From positions 1-40,693 of the forward strand of contig QKAF01000023.1 of the NCBI GenBank assembly GCA_003246455.1: a DNA stretch of 40,693 bases. The letters are read 5' to 3'. Below the pieces are notes generated by a model. The model was not told the origin of the DNA and did no database searches. It saw only the letters and a program-made list of their open reading frames with translations. Every line of letters starts with the position of its first letter. Position 1 is the first letter of the stretch. The translations under genes were made by a program, and so were the position numbers. Source of the DNA: Bacteroidota bacterium. GTDB lineage: Bacteria > Bacteroidota > Ignavibacteria > SZUA-365. This document shows, piece after piece, positions 16,125-23,314 of the stretch.

Positions 16125-17074
16125 ATGAACCTCCAGGCTGGAATGCGAAAGGACGGGCGCAGTCGGGTTCTGATCGGGAGAAGGCCACGCGCGTCGACGC
16201 GGGACGCGGATGGGGCGCGGCGCAGGGCGGTGGTCAGTGCGAACACCGCGATGCCGATCGCGATGCCGAGAAGGCCGTCGGAAATGTAGTGGAAGCGTCC
16301 GTATACCGTGCTCGGGAGTATGCACACGAGCATCGGCAGAAAGGCATACGCCCAGCGGCGGTGGTGACGCCAGAGGGTCAGGAGCACGACCGTGCCTGCC
16401 GCATTGTGCGGGCTCGGCAGACTGCCGCCGGGGAAATGCTGCGTGGCGCGCACCCACTCCGCGGCCATGGTGAACGGGCCGCCGGTCAGCGCCACCGAGT
16501 ACTGCCCCGGGTCATAAAAAAGCTGACTCGCGACCGGGAAGAGTACAAAGCCGGCGTCGCAGAGGAGATTCACTCCCAGCAGGGCGAGGATGTACTCGTA
16601 CACCGCGTGCTCCCCGGCGCAGCGATAGCAGATCCATGCCGTGAACGGCAGCAGCGGGATGTAGATGACGTAGGAGAACATCATCCATTCGGTGAGCGCG
16701 GGGTGCACGAAGCGTTCGAGCCAGTGCGACAGCTCGATTCCCGTGAATGTCGTTTCGAAGCGGATGATCGTGTCGTCGAACCAGCCGTCGAACAGCAGGT
16801 GCTGGACTCCGGACACGGCACCAAAAAGGAAGGAGACGAGCGCGAGTCCTCCGGCCGCGCGCACGGCGGTCCTCCACCGCTCCGGAAGACGGACGCTGAC
16901 GGCGGCGACCAGCATCACCAGGGCCAGCGCCAGCGCGCAGGAACGCAGCAGCGCGGGAGCGTCGTCGATGCACGCGGGAAATGCCAGCGCGAGGACGACG
17001 AGCAGCGTCAGCGCGGAAGCCGCGAGACGCACCGCTGTGCGGAAGGGCCGGGATGCCGGATTCCAGGGTGTCAT
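16121..17074 (-). CDS. PAP2-superfamily membrane enzyme, AUR1/inositolphosphorylceramide-synthase-like
   Basis: A 317-residue membrane protein with about eight hydrophobic helices. The PAP2 catalytic pattern is PSPH (His223 in GGSLPSPHNAAG, 217-227) followed by GRFHYISD (259-266, His262, Asp266). This spaced SxH...HxxxD pattern and the seven or so residues around it match the PAP2_3/AUR1 type, which moves phospho-headgroups between lipids or removes phosphate from lipid phosphates. The first PAP2 motif (KxxxxxxRP) is not evident, as is usual in AUR1-like members. A four-base overlap couples it to the SDR at 15153-16124; the CPBP gene ends 9 bases upstream. A role in lipid headgroup transfer is likely, but acceptor and donor are unknown. 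Confidence 0.87.
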   Translation of the reverse strand: MTPWNPASRPFRTAVRLAASALTLLVVLALAFPACIDDAPALLRSCALALALVMLVAAVSVRLPERWRTAVRAAGGLALVSFLFGAVSGVQHLLFDGWFDDTIIRFETTFTGIELSHWLERFVHPALTEWMMFSYVIYIPLLPFTAWICYRCAGEHAVYEYILALLGVNLLCDAGFVLFPVASQLFYDPGQYSVALTGGPFTMAAEWVRATQHFPGGSLPSPHNAAGTVVLLTLWRHHRRWAYAFLPMLVCILPSTVYGRFHYISDGLLGIAIGIAVFALTTALRRAPSASRVDARGLLPIRTRLRPSFRIPAWRFI

Positions 17075-17083
17075 GTCATGCCT

Positions 17084-17794
17084 CTACATCGAGACGGAAA
17101 TGGACAGATCGGTGACGACCCCGATGCCCGCATGAAGGAGCCATGGCCAGAGAATCGAACGCGTGCGAATGGCCAGCCAGCCGAATAGCAGTCCGGCCGC
17201 GATCGATGCGTACAATTCCCCGGTCGGATACCCGACGTGCCACAGCGCGGAGGGGAGCACCTGGATGCAAATGGCCGTGATGTCGCCGACAGAATCGCGG
17301 AGTCCGAAGAGCAGGAAACCGCGGAAGAAGAATTCCCAGGCGATGAAATAGAGCACCACGCGGCCCGCGGCATACGGGAGGAAGCGTGCCAGGGAATCGG
17401 CGGCGGCCTTGTCGATCGGATAGAAGGCGCGCATGTCATCCATCTGCGCGGCGGGGAGAAGGAACGCAGCAGCGATGATCGGAAGCAGGACGGCGTTTGC
17501 CGCGAGCCCGAAGCGCCAGTCACCGACCGACACCCCGAACTCCCTCAGCGGTTTTTTCCAGACGCGCCGGATGAGCACATAGGGCACCGCCCCGAACAGC
17601 ACGGCGGTGCAGAGGAAGTACAGCCAGACGCGCGCGGTTTCCGTCGTGAGAAGTCCCACCACCGGCAGGTTGTCGACTCCGCAGGCCTGCCGGTGGAGCG
17701 TGGTCAGGGTGACGCCGCAGAGAATGGCGACGGCGGAGAGCATTTCTTTTCGCTGCATCGTCGCAGCCTGGGGAAAGAGCGACAGGGCATTCAT
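17084..17794 (-). CDS. CPBP-family intramembrane protease-like protein
   Basis: A 236-residue multi-pass membrane protein of the CPBP (CAAX protease and bacteriocin-processing, ABI) family. Motif 1 reads WEFFFRG (153-159: Glu154, Arg158), where the first Glu of the classical EExxxR is Trp. Motif 2 is SALWHVGYP (His186) and motif 3 is LLHAG (His221). Glu154 with the two histidines keeps the core of the intramembrane glutamic-protease site. The start overlaps the upstream SDR by 4 bases (ATGA at 17791-17794) and 9 bases separate its stop from the PAP2 start, so it is firmly in the operon. A protease sitting between lipid enzymes is odd and may process a prenylated or membrane partner, possibly the 59-residue leader peptide. 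Confidence 0.88.
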   Translation of the reverse strand: MNALSLFPQAATMQRKEMLSAVAILCGVTLTTLHRQACGVDNLPVVGLLTTETARVWLYFLCTAVLFGAVPYVLIRRVWKKPLREFGVSVGDWRFGLAANAVLLPIIAAAFLLPAAQMDDMRAFYPIDKAAADSLARFLPYAAGRVVLYFIAWEFFFRGFLLFGLRDSVGDITAICIQVLPSALWHVGYPTGELYASIAAGLLFGWLAIRTRSILWPWLLHAGIGVVTDLSISVSM

Positions 17795-18798
17795 GACCGC
17801 TCCTCCGGGTCTTCACGGCCCGTGCGCAGCCAGCGCATCGTGGCCAGGACCGCGTCGGCAATCGGGGTCGTTTCGTAGCCGATCTCCCGCTCCGCGAGCG
17901 CGCTGCTGCAGAGCCAGTCGTCGTAGAACACATCGACCCACGCCGGCGTGATGACCGGGTTCATGATCCCGAGGCGGCCGAGTTTTTCCTGCACGACCGC
18001 CGCCCCGCGTGCCAGCGCTTTCGGTACCGGGAGCAGGCGGCGGCGCTTACCGATGGCCGCGGCGAGGATGTCGAAAAATTCGGTGAAGGTGAGATTCGCG
18101 CCGCCGAGGATATAGTGACGGCCGGGATGTCCATGCTCCATCGCATTGATGCAGCCGCGGACGACGTCGTCGACGTAGACGTAATTCCCTGCCGCCGTGC
18201 CGTCCCCGGGCAGCAGGCGATAGGTGCCGCGCAGGTACTGCCGCATGAGAATCGTCGTCGAGTTTGCCTCGGAAAGCAGGCCGGGACCGAACACCCGCGA
18301 CGGATGAACGGTCACCACGTCAAGGCCGTCGGCGATGGCGCGATCGACGACTGCTTCGCCACGGATTTTCGATTCCTCATACAGCGTGCCGCAGGGCACG
18401 GAGCGCTGTGTCTGCTCGTTGACCGGCCGTCCGTTGGAGGGACCGTACACCATGACCGTGGACGTATAGAGCACGCGCCGGACCCGCAGCGTCAACGCCG
18501 TAGTCAGTACGTTTTCGAGTACATCCCGGTTGACGCGATGCACCTCCTCCGGATAGCGCGACCAGTTTTTCGCAAACGCCGCAAGATGGTACACCACGTC
18601 GCAGCCCGACATGGCGTCGCGCATGTCGTCGGGTGAGGCCAGGTCGCCGCGGAATATCCTCACCGGGGTGTCGAGGAGCTGCGCGGTGTCGGATGTCGGC
18701 CGGCAGATGATGGAAACATTCACCCGTTTCCGCTGAAGCGCGCGGACGAGTCGGGCGCCGATGAAGCCGGTCGCGCCGGTGACCAGGGCGTTCATCAT
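17791..18798 (-). CDS. NAD(P)-dependent extended SDR (epimerase/dehydratase/reductase) 1
   Basis: A 335-residue extended SDR. The nucleotide motif is TGATGFIG (7-14), with VYHLAA (69-74), STVMVYGP (113-120) and catalytic Tyr140-x3-Lys144 (YEESK). VHPSRVFGPG is the family's substrate loop. It is a paralogue of the SDR at 15153-16124, but clearly diverged, so the two probably do different steps. Dihydroflavonol-reductase, HpnA, 3beta-HSD and ceramide-reductase types are all possible. The start MMNAL follows GGGGAGGTGC, so the first ATG (18798) is chosen. It lies 66 bases after the 59-residue peptide gene and overlaps the CPBP gene by 4 bases. Confidence 0.92.
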   Translation of the reverse strand: MMNALVTGATGFIGARLVRALQRKRVNVSIICRPTSDTAQLLDTPVRIFRGDLASPDDMRDAMSGCDVVYHLAAFAKNWSRYPEEVHRVNRDVLENVLTTALTLRVRRVLYTSTVMVYGPSNGRPVNEQTQRSVPCGTLYEESKIRGEAVVDRAIADGLDVVTVHPSRVFGPGLLSEANSTTILMRQYLRGTYRLLPGDGTAAGNYVYVDDVVRGCINAMEHGHPGRHYILGGANLTFTEFFDILAAAIGKRRRLLPVPKALARGAAVVQEKLGRLGIMNPVITPAWVDVFYDDWLCSSALAEREIGYETTPIADAVLATMRWLRTGREDPEERS

Positions 18799-18864
18799 GC
18801 ACCTCCCCGGCCCGGCATCGAGAACGGAAGGTACGGGCAGTGCTCCGGCCCGGGATGCGCGCGC

Positions 18865-19044
18865 TCATTCATGGCGCACCATCCTTTCCCTGTTTTCTTC
18901 CTGCCAGAGGAAGGCACAGGCACCGGACCGGCGTATGGTGCGGCATATCACGCAGCCTGCGCTGACGATGATCCCCAGCGAGAGGATCGCCGTGATCGCA
19001 TATGCCAGAATCGTCACGAACGAATTCGAGAAGAGGTTTTCCAT
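18865..19044 (-). CDS. 59-residue single-pass membrane peptide heading the lipid-type operon
   Basis: A small protein with one hydrophobic helix (SFVTILAYAITAILSLGIIVSAGCVI, ~8-33), followed by a basic, Cys-containing tail (CRTIRRSGACAFLWQEENRERMVRHE). The ATG at 19044 has a strong AAGGAG site 8 bases upstream, which supports real translation; an in-frame start at 19086 lacks this. It is the first gene of the minus-strand operon and 66 bases before the SDR. Three Cys near the membrane exit could be lipidated or redox-active. No family is recognised. Confidence 0.72.
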   Translation of the reverse strand: MENLFSNSFVTILAYAITAILSLGIIVSAGCVICRTIRRSGACAFLWQEENRERMVRHE

Positions 19045-19154
19045 GACCGATCTCCTTCGCGAGTGCTGTCTTTTGGGGGGACTCACGAAAAGCTATGGAT
19101 CCGGGCACTCCCTTATGTCATGGAATTGTCACGGTTTCGCGGGAGGACAGCGAT

Positions 19155-19658
19155 TCAGGTCCACTGCGGTGCAGGCCGTCCGAACCAGAGCCAGCCGATA
19201 TAATCGACCATGGGCGGTTCGCCTTCGAGTTCGCGAAGCCGCGCGTTGACCTGCCCCCGATGGTAGGTGCTGTGCATGATCACCTGGTGCATCGTTTCAT
19301 GCAGGGTCGTGTCTTCCGGCGCATGCCCGTACTGTTTCTCCATGAACCGGGACCAGGGCACCGAAACGATACGCTCGAGATCCCCGGAGTCGATGCTCGA
19401 GAGAACCGAGGGAAGTTCCGCGTGGTAGGTCCGTCCCCAGTCGGCGATCTGCTGCATGGACACGAACTGGTCGCGTTTCGGGAGGGCGATGGGAGACTGG
19501 GTCCAGACCGCGAGAAACGCGCGCTGGACGGAGTGGATGTGATAGAAGAGATTGCTGATTTTTTCGTCCGCAGCGGCGGTTTCCGTCGCGAGCACGGCGG
19601 TCCAGACCTTGGCGTCGGCCCAGTGCATGTGGTAGAAGAGGTCGTTGAGAGTATTCAT
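19155..19658 (-). CDS. DinB-like four-helix-bundle protein
   Basis: A 167-residue cytosolic protein of the DinB/YfiT superfamily. It has the typical pattern of MHWADAKVW (helix 1), NLFYHIHSVQRAFLAVW (His40/42), WGRTYHAELPSVLSSID and a C-terminal helix MHQVIMHSTYHRGQVNARLRELEG with His124, His129 and His133. His42, His129 and His133 fit the usual three-His metal site. Members are metal-dependent thiol transferases or stress proteins; the substrate is unknown. The start at 19658 has only a weak ribosome site. The longer in-frame extension to 20963 is antisense to another gene and not real. Confidence 0.88.
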   Translation of the reverse strand: MNTLNDLFYHMHWADAKVWTAVLATETAAADEKISNLFYHIHSVQRAFLAVWTQSPIALPKRDQFVSMQQIADWGRTYHAELPSVLSSIDSGDLERIVSVPWSRFMEKQYGHAPEDTTLHETMHQVIMHSTYHRGQVNARLRELEGEPPMVDYIGWLWFGRPAPQWT

Positions 19659-19740
19659 CCGTTTGCGGTACAGCTGGTGGTGAAACGGTTGCGGATTCGG
19701 CGAAGGCGGTGTGTCTGCTTCCGTGGAAACGGGAGAGCAC

Positions 19741-19769
19741 TGGAAAATGATCGCCGAATCCAGTACAAT
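19741..19769 (+). promoter_or_regulatory. promoter candidate of the Asp-box T9SS protein
   Basis: TGGAAA (19741-19746), 17 bp, TACAAT (19764-19769). The -10 box is near consensus; the leader to 19908 would be about 130 bases. Confidence 0.4.
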
Positions 19770-19907
19770 GTAGGCATTCCGCGCATCTTTTGCCGCCCCG
19801 GGCGGGAAAAACGCCAGCAGACGCAGTCGCCCGGCACCCGGCAGGAGTGTTTTTTGTGCTTTCTTCGCCTGATTCGTAAGTTTTTCCAAATTCAGAACAG
19901 AGGCTCC

Positions 19908-22010
19908 ATGCGTACGATTCTCCCATGTGTGATGACGCTGATGCTGATTTCCGCGGCGACCGCGGCGGCACAGCCGGTATGGGAGTATGAAAACGGTCCC
20001 TGCGGCGGGACCTTCCGCTGGATCGTGCCCCACGACGGCGGCCTGGTCGCCGCGCCGTATTTCCGGTCGTACGTGCTGCTTGGAAATGCCGAAGGGGATT
20101 CGTGGCGGCAGGTCGATCTTCCCGACCCGGCCGCGCAGCCATTCAGTCTGTATTCGGCCGGAGGGCGCCTTCTGGCCGGGGGCTTCGGACGGGTCTACCG
20201 AACGGACGACGACGGGGCGACGTGGCGCGAAACGGCGATCCCGGAACTGCAGAGCGCGCAGATCACGCGCCTGACCGGAAGCGGCGACACGGTATACGCA
20301 TGCGGGGGGACGCTGCTCCTGCGCAGCATCGACCGCGGGGTGCGCTGGGATACCGTCGGCACCGGACCATGCCGTGATGTGCTGATGACCGGCGGCGGAC
20401 ATGTCGCGGTCGCGGAGGATCAGCGGATTCTCGAAAGTACGGATGGGGGTGAGACCTGGTTCTCGCGCGAGGGGAGTCCGGCCGGTATAGAAAAACTGCA
20501 TGTCGGCGCGGGCACGATCTGGGCGGCCCGCCCGGTATCCATCCAACAGCCGGCAGCGGCTGCGCTTTTCCGCCTGAACGGCGGCGCGGCGGACTGGGAC
20601 GCGGTGTCGCTGACCGAGCCGTTTGTCACCTCGATGACCGAGCGCGACGGAATCCTTTACGCGGGAAGCGATGTCGCGCCGGGACCGCAGCTGCTGCGGT
20701 CGTACGACGGCGGCATGCAGTGGCAGCCGATGGATCTGACACAGCCGCCCTTTCCGCGTCCGCAGGCGATCTCCGCCCTCCATGCCGTCGCCGGAGGGAT
20801 ACTCGCGGGGGTGACGCATCTCGGCATCTGGCAATTCGGCGAGAATGCCCCGCGCTGGCGATACGTGACCGACGGCTTTTTCCCCGTCGGCGTCGCACGC
20901 GTGGGATTCATCGGTTCGCGTGTCATCGCCTACAGCATGAAAGAAAACTTCGTCGCGTATCACGACGCCCGCGATGATCCATGGCAGCTGCTCCCGTATG
21001 CGGAGGAGACGCGTCCCGGCGATATGCTCGTCCGTGACGGTCGGGTAATGCTCGGGTCCGCATCGGGTGTCCGCTCGACATCCGACTTCGGTCTGCAGTG
21101 GGAATTCGGCGCGGTCGGCGACGGCTCACGCAGCGTACAGGCCCTCGGAGCCGTCGGGCAGCGGTTCATCGCAGGCGCGGAAGAAGGAATCGCCGCGTGG
21201 TCCGACGACGGCGGGGTGAACTGGAGTGTCACGAGTGCCGCCGGGGTGCGGACGTGGTACACCTTCGCGGAAGCGCCCACCGGAACCGTGTTCGCCTCCA
21301 CGGCGCCGATCGGACTCCTGTCATCGGGGGACGGCGGCGAGAGCTGGAGCCATGTTCCCCTCGCGACCATGGATGGCGCGATTTTCGATGCCGTGTGGTG
21401 GGGCGGCCTGCTCTACGTCGCCTCGAGCCGCGGCATTGCCGCATGGTCTCCGTCCGCCGGGGCGACTCCTCCCGTGTATTCGCATCCCGCCTACCGCCTC
21501 TGCGCCACACCGCACGGGCTCGTGGCAGCCACGCAGGACGACGGCATCATCCTCTTTCCCGACTTCGGACCGCAGTGGGGAACGCTGAACCAGGGACTGC
21601 CCGAGGCGCATTTCGCCACACCGGATGTCTGCCGGATCGCCTTCGCGTTCGCCGGCGGCCGCCTTTACTTCGGGAACTGCGGTATGCCCGGGCTTTGGTC
21701 GATTGCGCTTGCCGGGGCTGTGGGTGTCCGCACCGCTCCGGCACCGGGAGCGGCGGAAATCGCCGCGGTGTTTCCGCTGCCGCTCTCGTCGCATGGGACG
21801 ATCGTGCTGCGCACTCGCGAAGGCGCCGCTTGCCGTCTCGTCCTATATGACATGCTCGGCCGCCGTGTCCGTACCCTGCATGACGGCGCCGCGGCCCATC
21901 CCGCGCTGCGCCTCGCATTCGATGCGTCAGCGCTTCCTCCCGGCCTTTACCGTCTCGAAATGGACGGGGGCGGGAGGCACGATACAAAGATCATTTCCGT
22001 CATCCGCTGA
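19908..22010 (+). CDS. T9SS-exported beta-propeller protein with Asp-box (sialidase-type) repeats
   Basis: A 700-residue exported protein. A signal peptide (VMTLMLISAATAAAQ) ends near residue 22. Most of the length is beta-propeller with at least six Asp-box-like repeats, including RTDDDGATW, ESTDGGETW, RSYDGGMQW, STSDFGLQW, SDDGGVNW and SSGDGGESW, as in sialidases and HCF136/Ycf48-type proteins. From ~619 to the end (FPLPLSSHGTIVLRTREG, LYDMLGRRVRTL, LPPGLYRLEM) it carries a T9SS sorting domain. The sialidase catalytic Arg triad was not identified, so a binding or structural role is as likely as enzymatic action. The start at 19908 follows AGAGG and begins the signal peptide; a much longer in-frame ORF upstream runs antisense to the DinB gene and is rejected. 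Confidence 0.88.
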   Translation: MRTILPCVMTLMLISAATAAAQPVWEYENGPCGGTFRWIVPHDGGLVAAPYFRSYVLLGNAEGDSWRQVDLPDPAAQPFSLYSAGGRLLAGGFGRVYRTDDDGATWRETAIPELQSAQITRLTGSGDTVYACGGTLLLRSIDRGVRWDTVGTGPCRDVLMTGGGHVAVAEDQRILESTDGGETWFSREGSPAGIEKLHVGAGTIWAARPVSIQQPAAAALFRLNGGAADWDAVSLTEPFVTSMTERDGILYAGSDVAPGPQLLRSYDGGMQWQPMDLTQPPFPRPQAISALHAVAGGILAGVTHLGIWQFGENAPRWRYVTDGFFPVGVARVGFIGSRVIAYSMKENFVAYHDARDDPWQLLPYAEETRPGDMLVRDGRVMLGSASGVRSTSDFGLQWEFGAVGDGSRSVQALGAVGQRFIAGAEEGIAAWSDDGGVNWSVTSAAGVRTWYTFAEAPTGTVFASTAPIGLLSSGDGGESWSHVPLATMDGAIFDAVWWGGLLYVASSRGIAAWSPSAGATPPVYSHPAYRLCATPHGLVAATQDDGIILFPDFGPQWGTLNQGLPEAHFATPDVCRIAFAFAGGRLYFGNCGMPGLWSIALAGAVGVRTAPAPGAAEIAAVFPLPLSSHGTIVLRTREGAACRLVLYDMLGRRVRTLHDGAAAHPALRLAFDASALPPGLYRLEMDGGGRHDTKIISVIR

Positions 22011-22092
22011 GGAACGATGCATTACCTCCTCCGAAAAGCAGTTCATGGGATCAGTCCCCTTCCGCGCGGTGCGGACAGGTATTTCTGCCCTC

Positions 22093-22121
22093 TTGCTCCA
22101 TTATCGTCTGAACGTTATATT
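22093..22121 (+). promoter_or_regulatory. strong sigma70-like promoter of the short sensor kinase
   Basis: TTGCTC (22093-22098), 17 bp, TATATT (22116-22121). The transcript start near 22128 rules out an in-frame start at 22017 and supports 22155 or 22173. Confidence 0.65.
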
Positions 22122-22172
22122 CCGGGCAGTCTCAATTATTACACACAGTATTTCATGCGCGGTACGGACTGC

Positions 22173-23210
22173 ATGTTACCCATGTGCCGGATACTTCCTG
22201 CGTTTTTCAGCGCCGGGATGTTTTTTCTGTCGACGATGCGTTCCGCAGCGGCACAGGTTCCGACCGCGATGAGAAATGGGGATGACGGATCGATGAACAC
22301 CATGCTGCTGATTGTTGCTGCTGCCGCGGTGCTGCTGAGTGCGATATGTCTCTGGTTACGCTTCACAGGGCAGCGCCGGCGCGAGAATGACGAAGAACGC
22401 GCCCTGCTCCAGAAACGTCTCGAGGCGGCACAGCGTCAGCTGATCGAGCGGGAGAAACTCGCATCGCTCGGACAGCTGACCGCGGGAATCGCGCATGAGA
22501 TAAAGAATCCACTGAATTTCGTGACGAATTTTTCCGATCTTTCCCGGGAGTTTTTACAGGAGCTTCGCTCAGCCGTATCGGAAGAGGAGCGGGAAGAAAT
22601 TCTCATCTCCCTGCAGCAGAACCTCGCGAAGATCTCGGAGCACGGCCATCGGGCCGATGAAATCGTGCGCGGCATGATGCTGCATGCCCGCGGAGGAAGC
22701 ACCGAACATGAAGCCGCGGATCTGAATGCGCTCATCACCGAGTCGGTGCATCTCGCATATCATGCCATGCGCGCGCAGCAGGACGGCTTCAACTGTACCA
22801 TAGAGCTCGAACTCGACGAGAAGCTCCCGCATCCGCCCATCGTTCGGCAGGATATTGCACGTGTGCTGCTCAACATCACCCAGAACGCGATGCAGGCAGT
22901 CCACCAACGCAAAAAAGGAGGCGATCCCGGGTTCGCTCCCATGGTCTGGGTGCGCAGCTCGATGAAAGACGATATGGTACTCATCAGCATCCGCGACAAT
23001 GGTCCGGGAATCCCCGATGCGCTCAAGCAGCGCATCTACGAACCGTTCTTCACGACCAAGGCCGCGGGTACGGGCACGGGGCTCGGCCTGTCGATTGCCG
23101 CGGACATCGTGACCAAGGGCCACGGAGGTCATCTCCGCATCCAGGATGCCGTGGACGGGGGTGCCGAGTTTGTCATCGAACTGCCGCTGCAGCGTCCGGA
23201 AACGAGTTGA
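22173..23210 (+). CDS. sensor histidine kinase without a recognisable sensor domain
   Basis: About 345 residues from the ATG at 22173; 22155 and 22182 are close alternatives, and none has a good ribosome site. Two hydrophobic segments, LPAFFSAGMFFLSTM (~8-22) and MLLIVAAAAVLLSAICLWLRF (~44-64), enclose only about 20 residues, so there is no real periplasmic sensor. A coiled coil (ENDEERALLQKRLEAAQRQLIEREKLASL) leads to GIAHEIKNPLNFV with His108. The ATPase has NITQNAMQAV (N-box), RDNGPGIPD (G1) and GTGLGLS (G2). It should be an active kinase. The core is closely similar to that of the next gene, and no response regulator is near. Confidence 0.88.
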   Translation: MLPMCRILPAFFSAGMFFLSTMRSAAAQVPTAMRNGDDGSMNTMLLIVAAAAVLLSAICLWLRFTGQRRRENDEERALLQKRLEAAQRQLIEREKLASLGQLTAGIAHEIKNPLNFVTNFSDLSREFLQELRSAVSEEEREEILISLQQNLAKISEHGHRADEIVRGMMLHARGGSTEHEAADLNALITESVHLAYHAMRAQQDGFNCTIELELDEKLPHPPIVRQDIARVLLNITQNAMQAVHQRKKGGDPGFAPMVWVRSSMKDDMVLISIRDNGPGIPDALKQRIYEPFFTTKAAGTGTGLGLSIAADIVTKGHGGHLRIQDAVDGGAEFVIELPLQRPETS

Positions 23211-23247
23211 CCGGCAACGCCGTTTCCGTGGGAGACGCCAGCCGGCC

Positions 23248-23276
23248 TTGCGGATGGGTCTCGAAATCCGTACTGT
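23248..23276 (+). promoter_or_regulatory. promoter candidate of the Reg_prop sensor kinase
   Basis: TTGCGG (23248-23253), 17 bp, TACTGT (23271-23276). The leader to 23315 is about 32 bases and has no clear ribosome site. Confidence 0.4.
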
Positions 23277-23314
23277 ATGCATAGTCGTCATTTCTCAATT
23301 TTCATATTCATCGT

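Noticed and set aside
16125-16457. In-frame N-terminal extension of the second SDR
   Set aside because: It overlaps the PAP2 gene; the Rossmann motif begins right after 16124 and GGAGG precedes that start.
19095-19907. In-frame upstream extension of the Asp-box protein
   Set aside because: Antisense to the DinB gene and lacks a signal peptide; the signal peptide starts at 19908.
19659-20963. In-frame N-terminal extension of the DinB-like gene
   Set aside because: The extension is antisense to the Asp-box gene; the DinB fold is complete from 19658.
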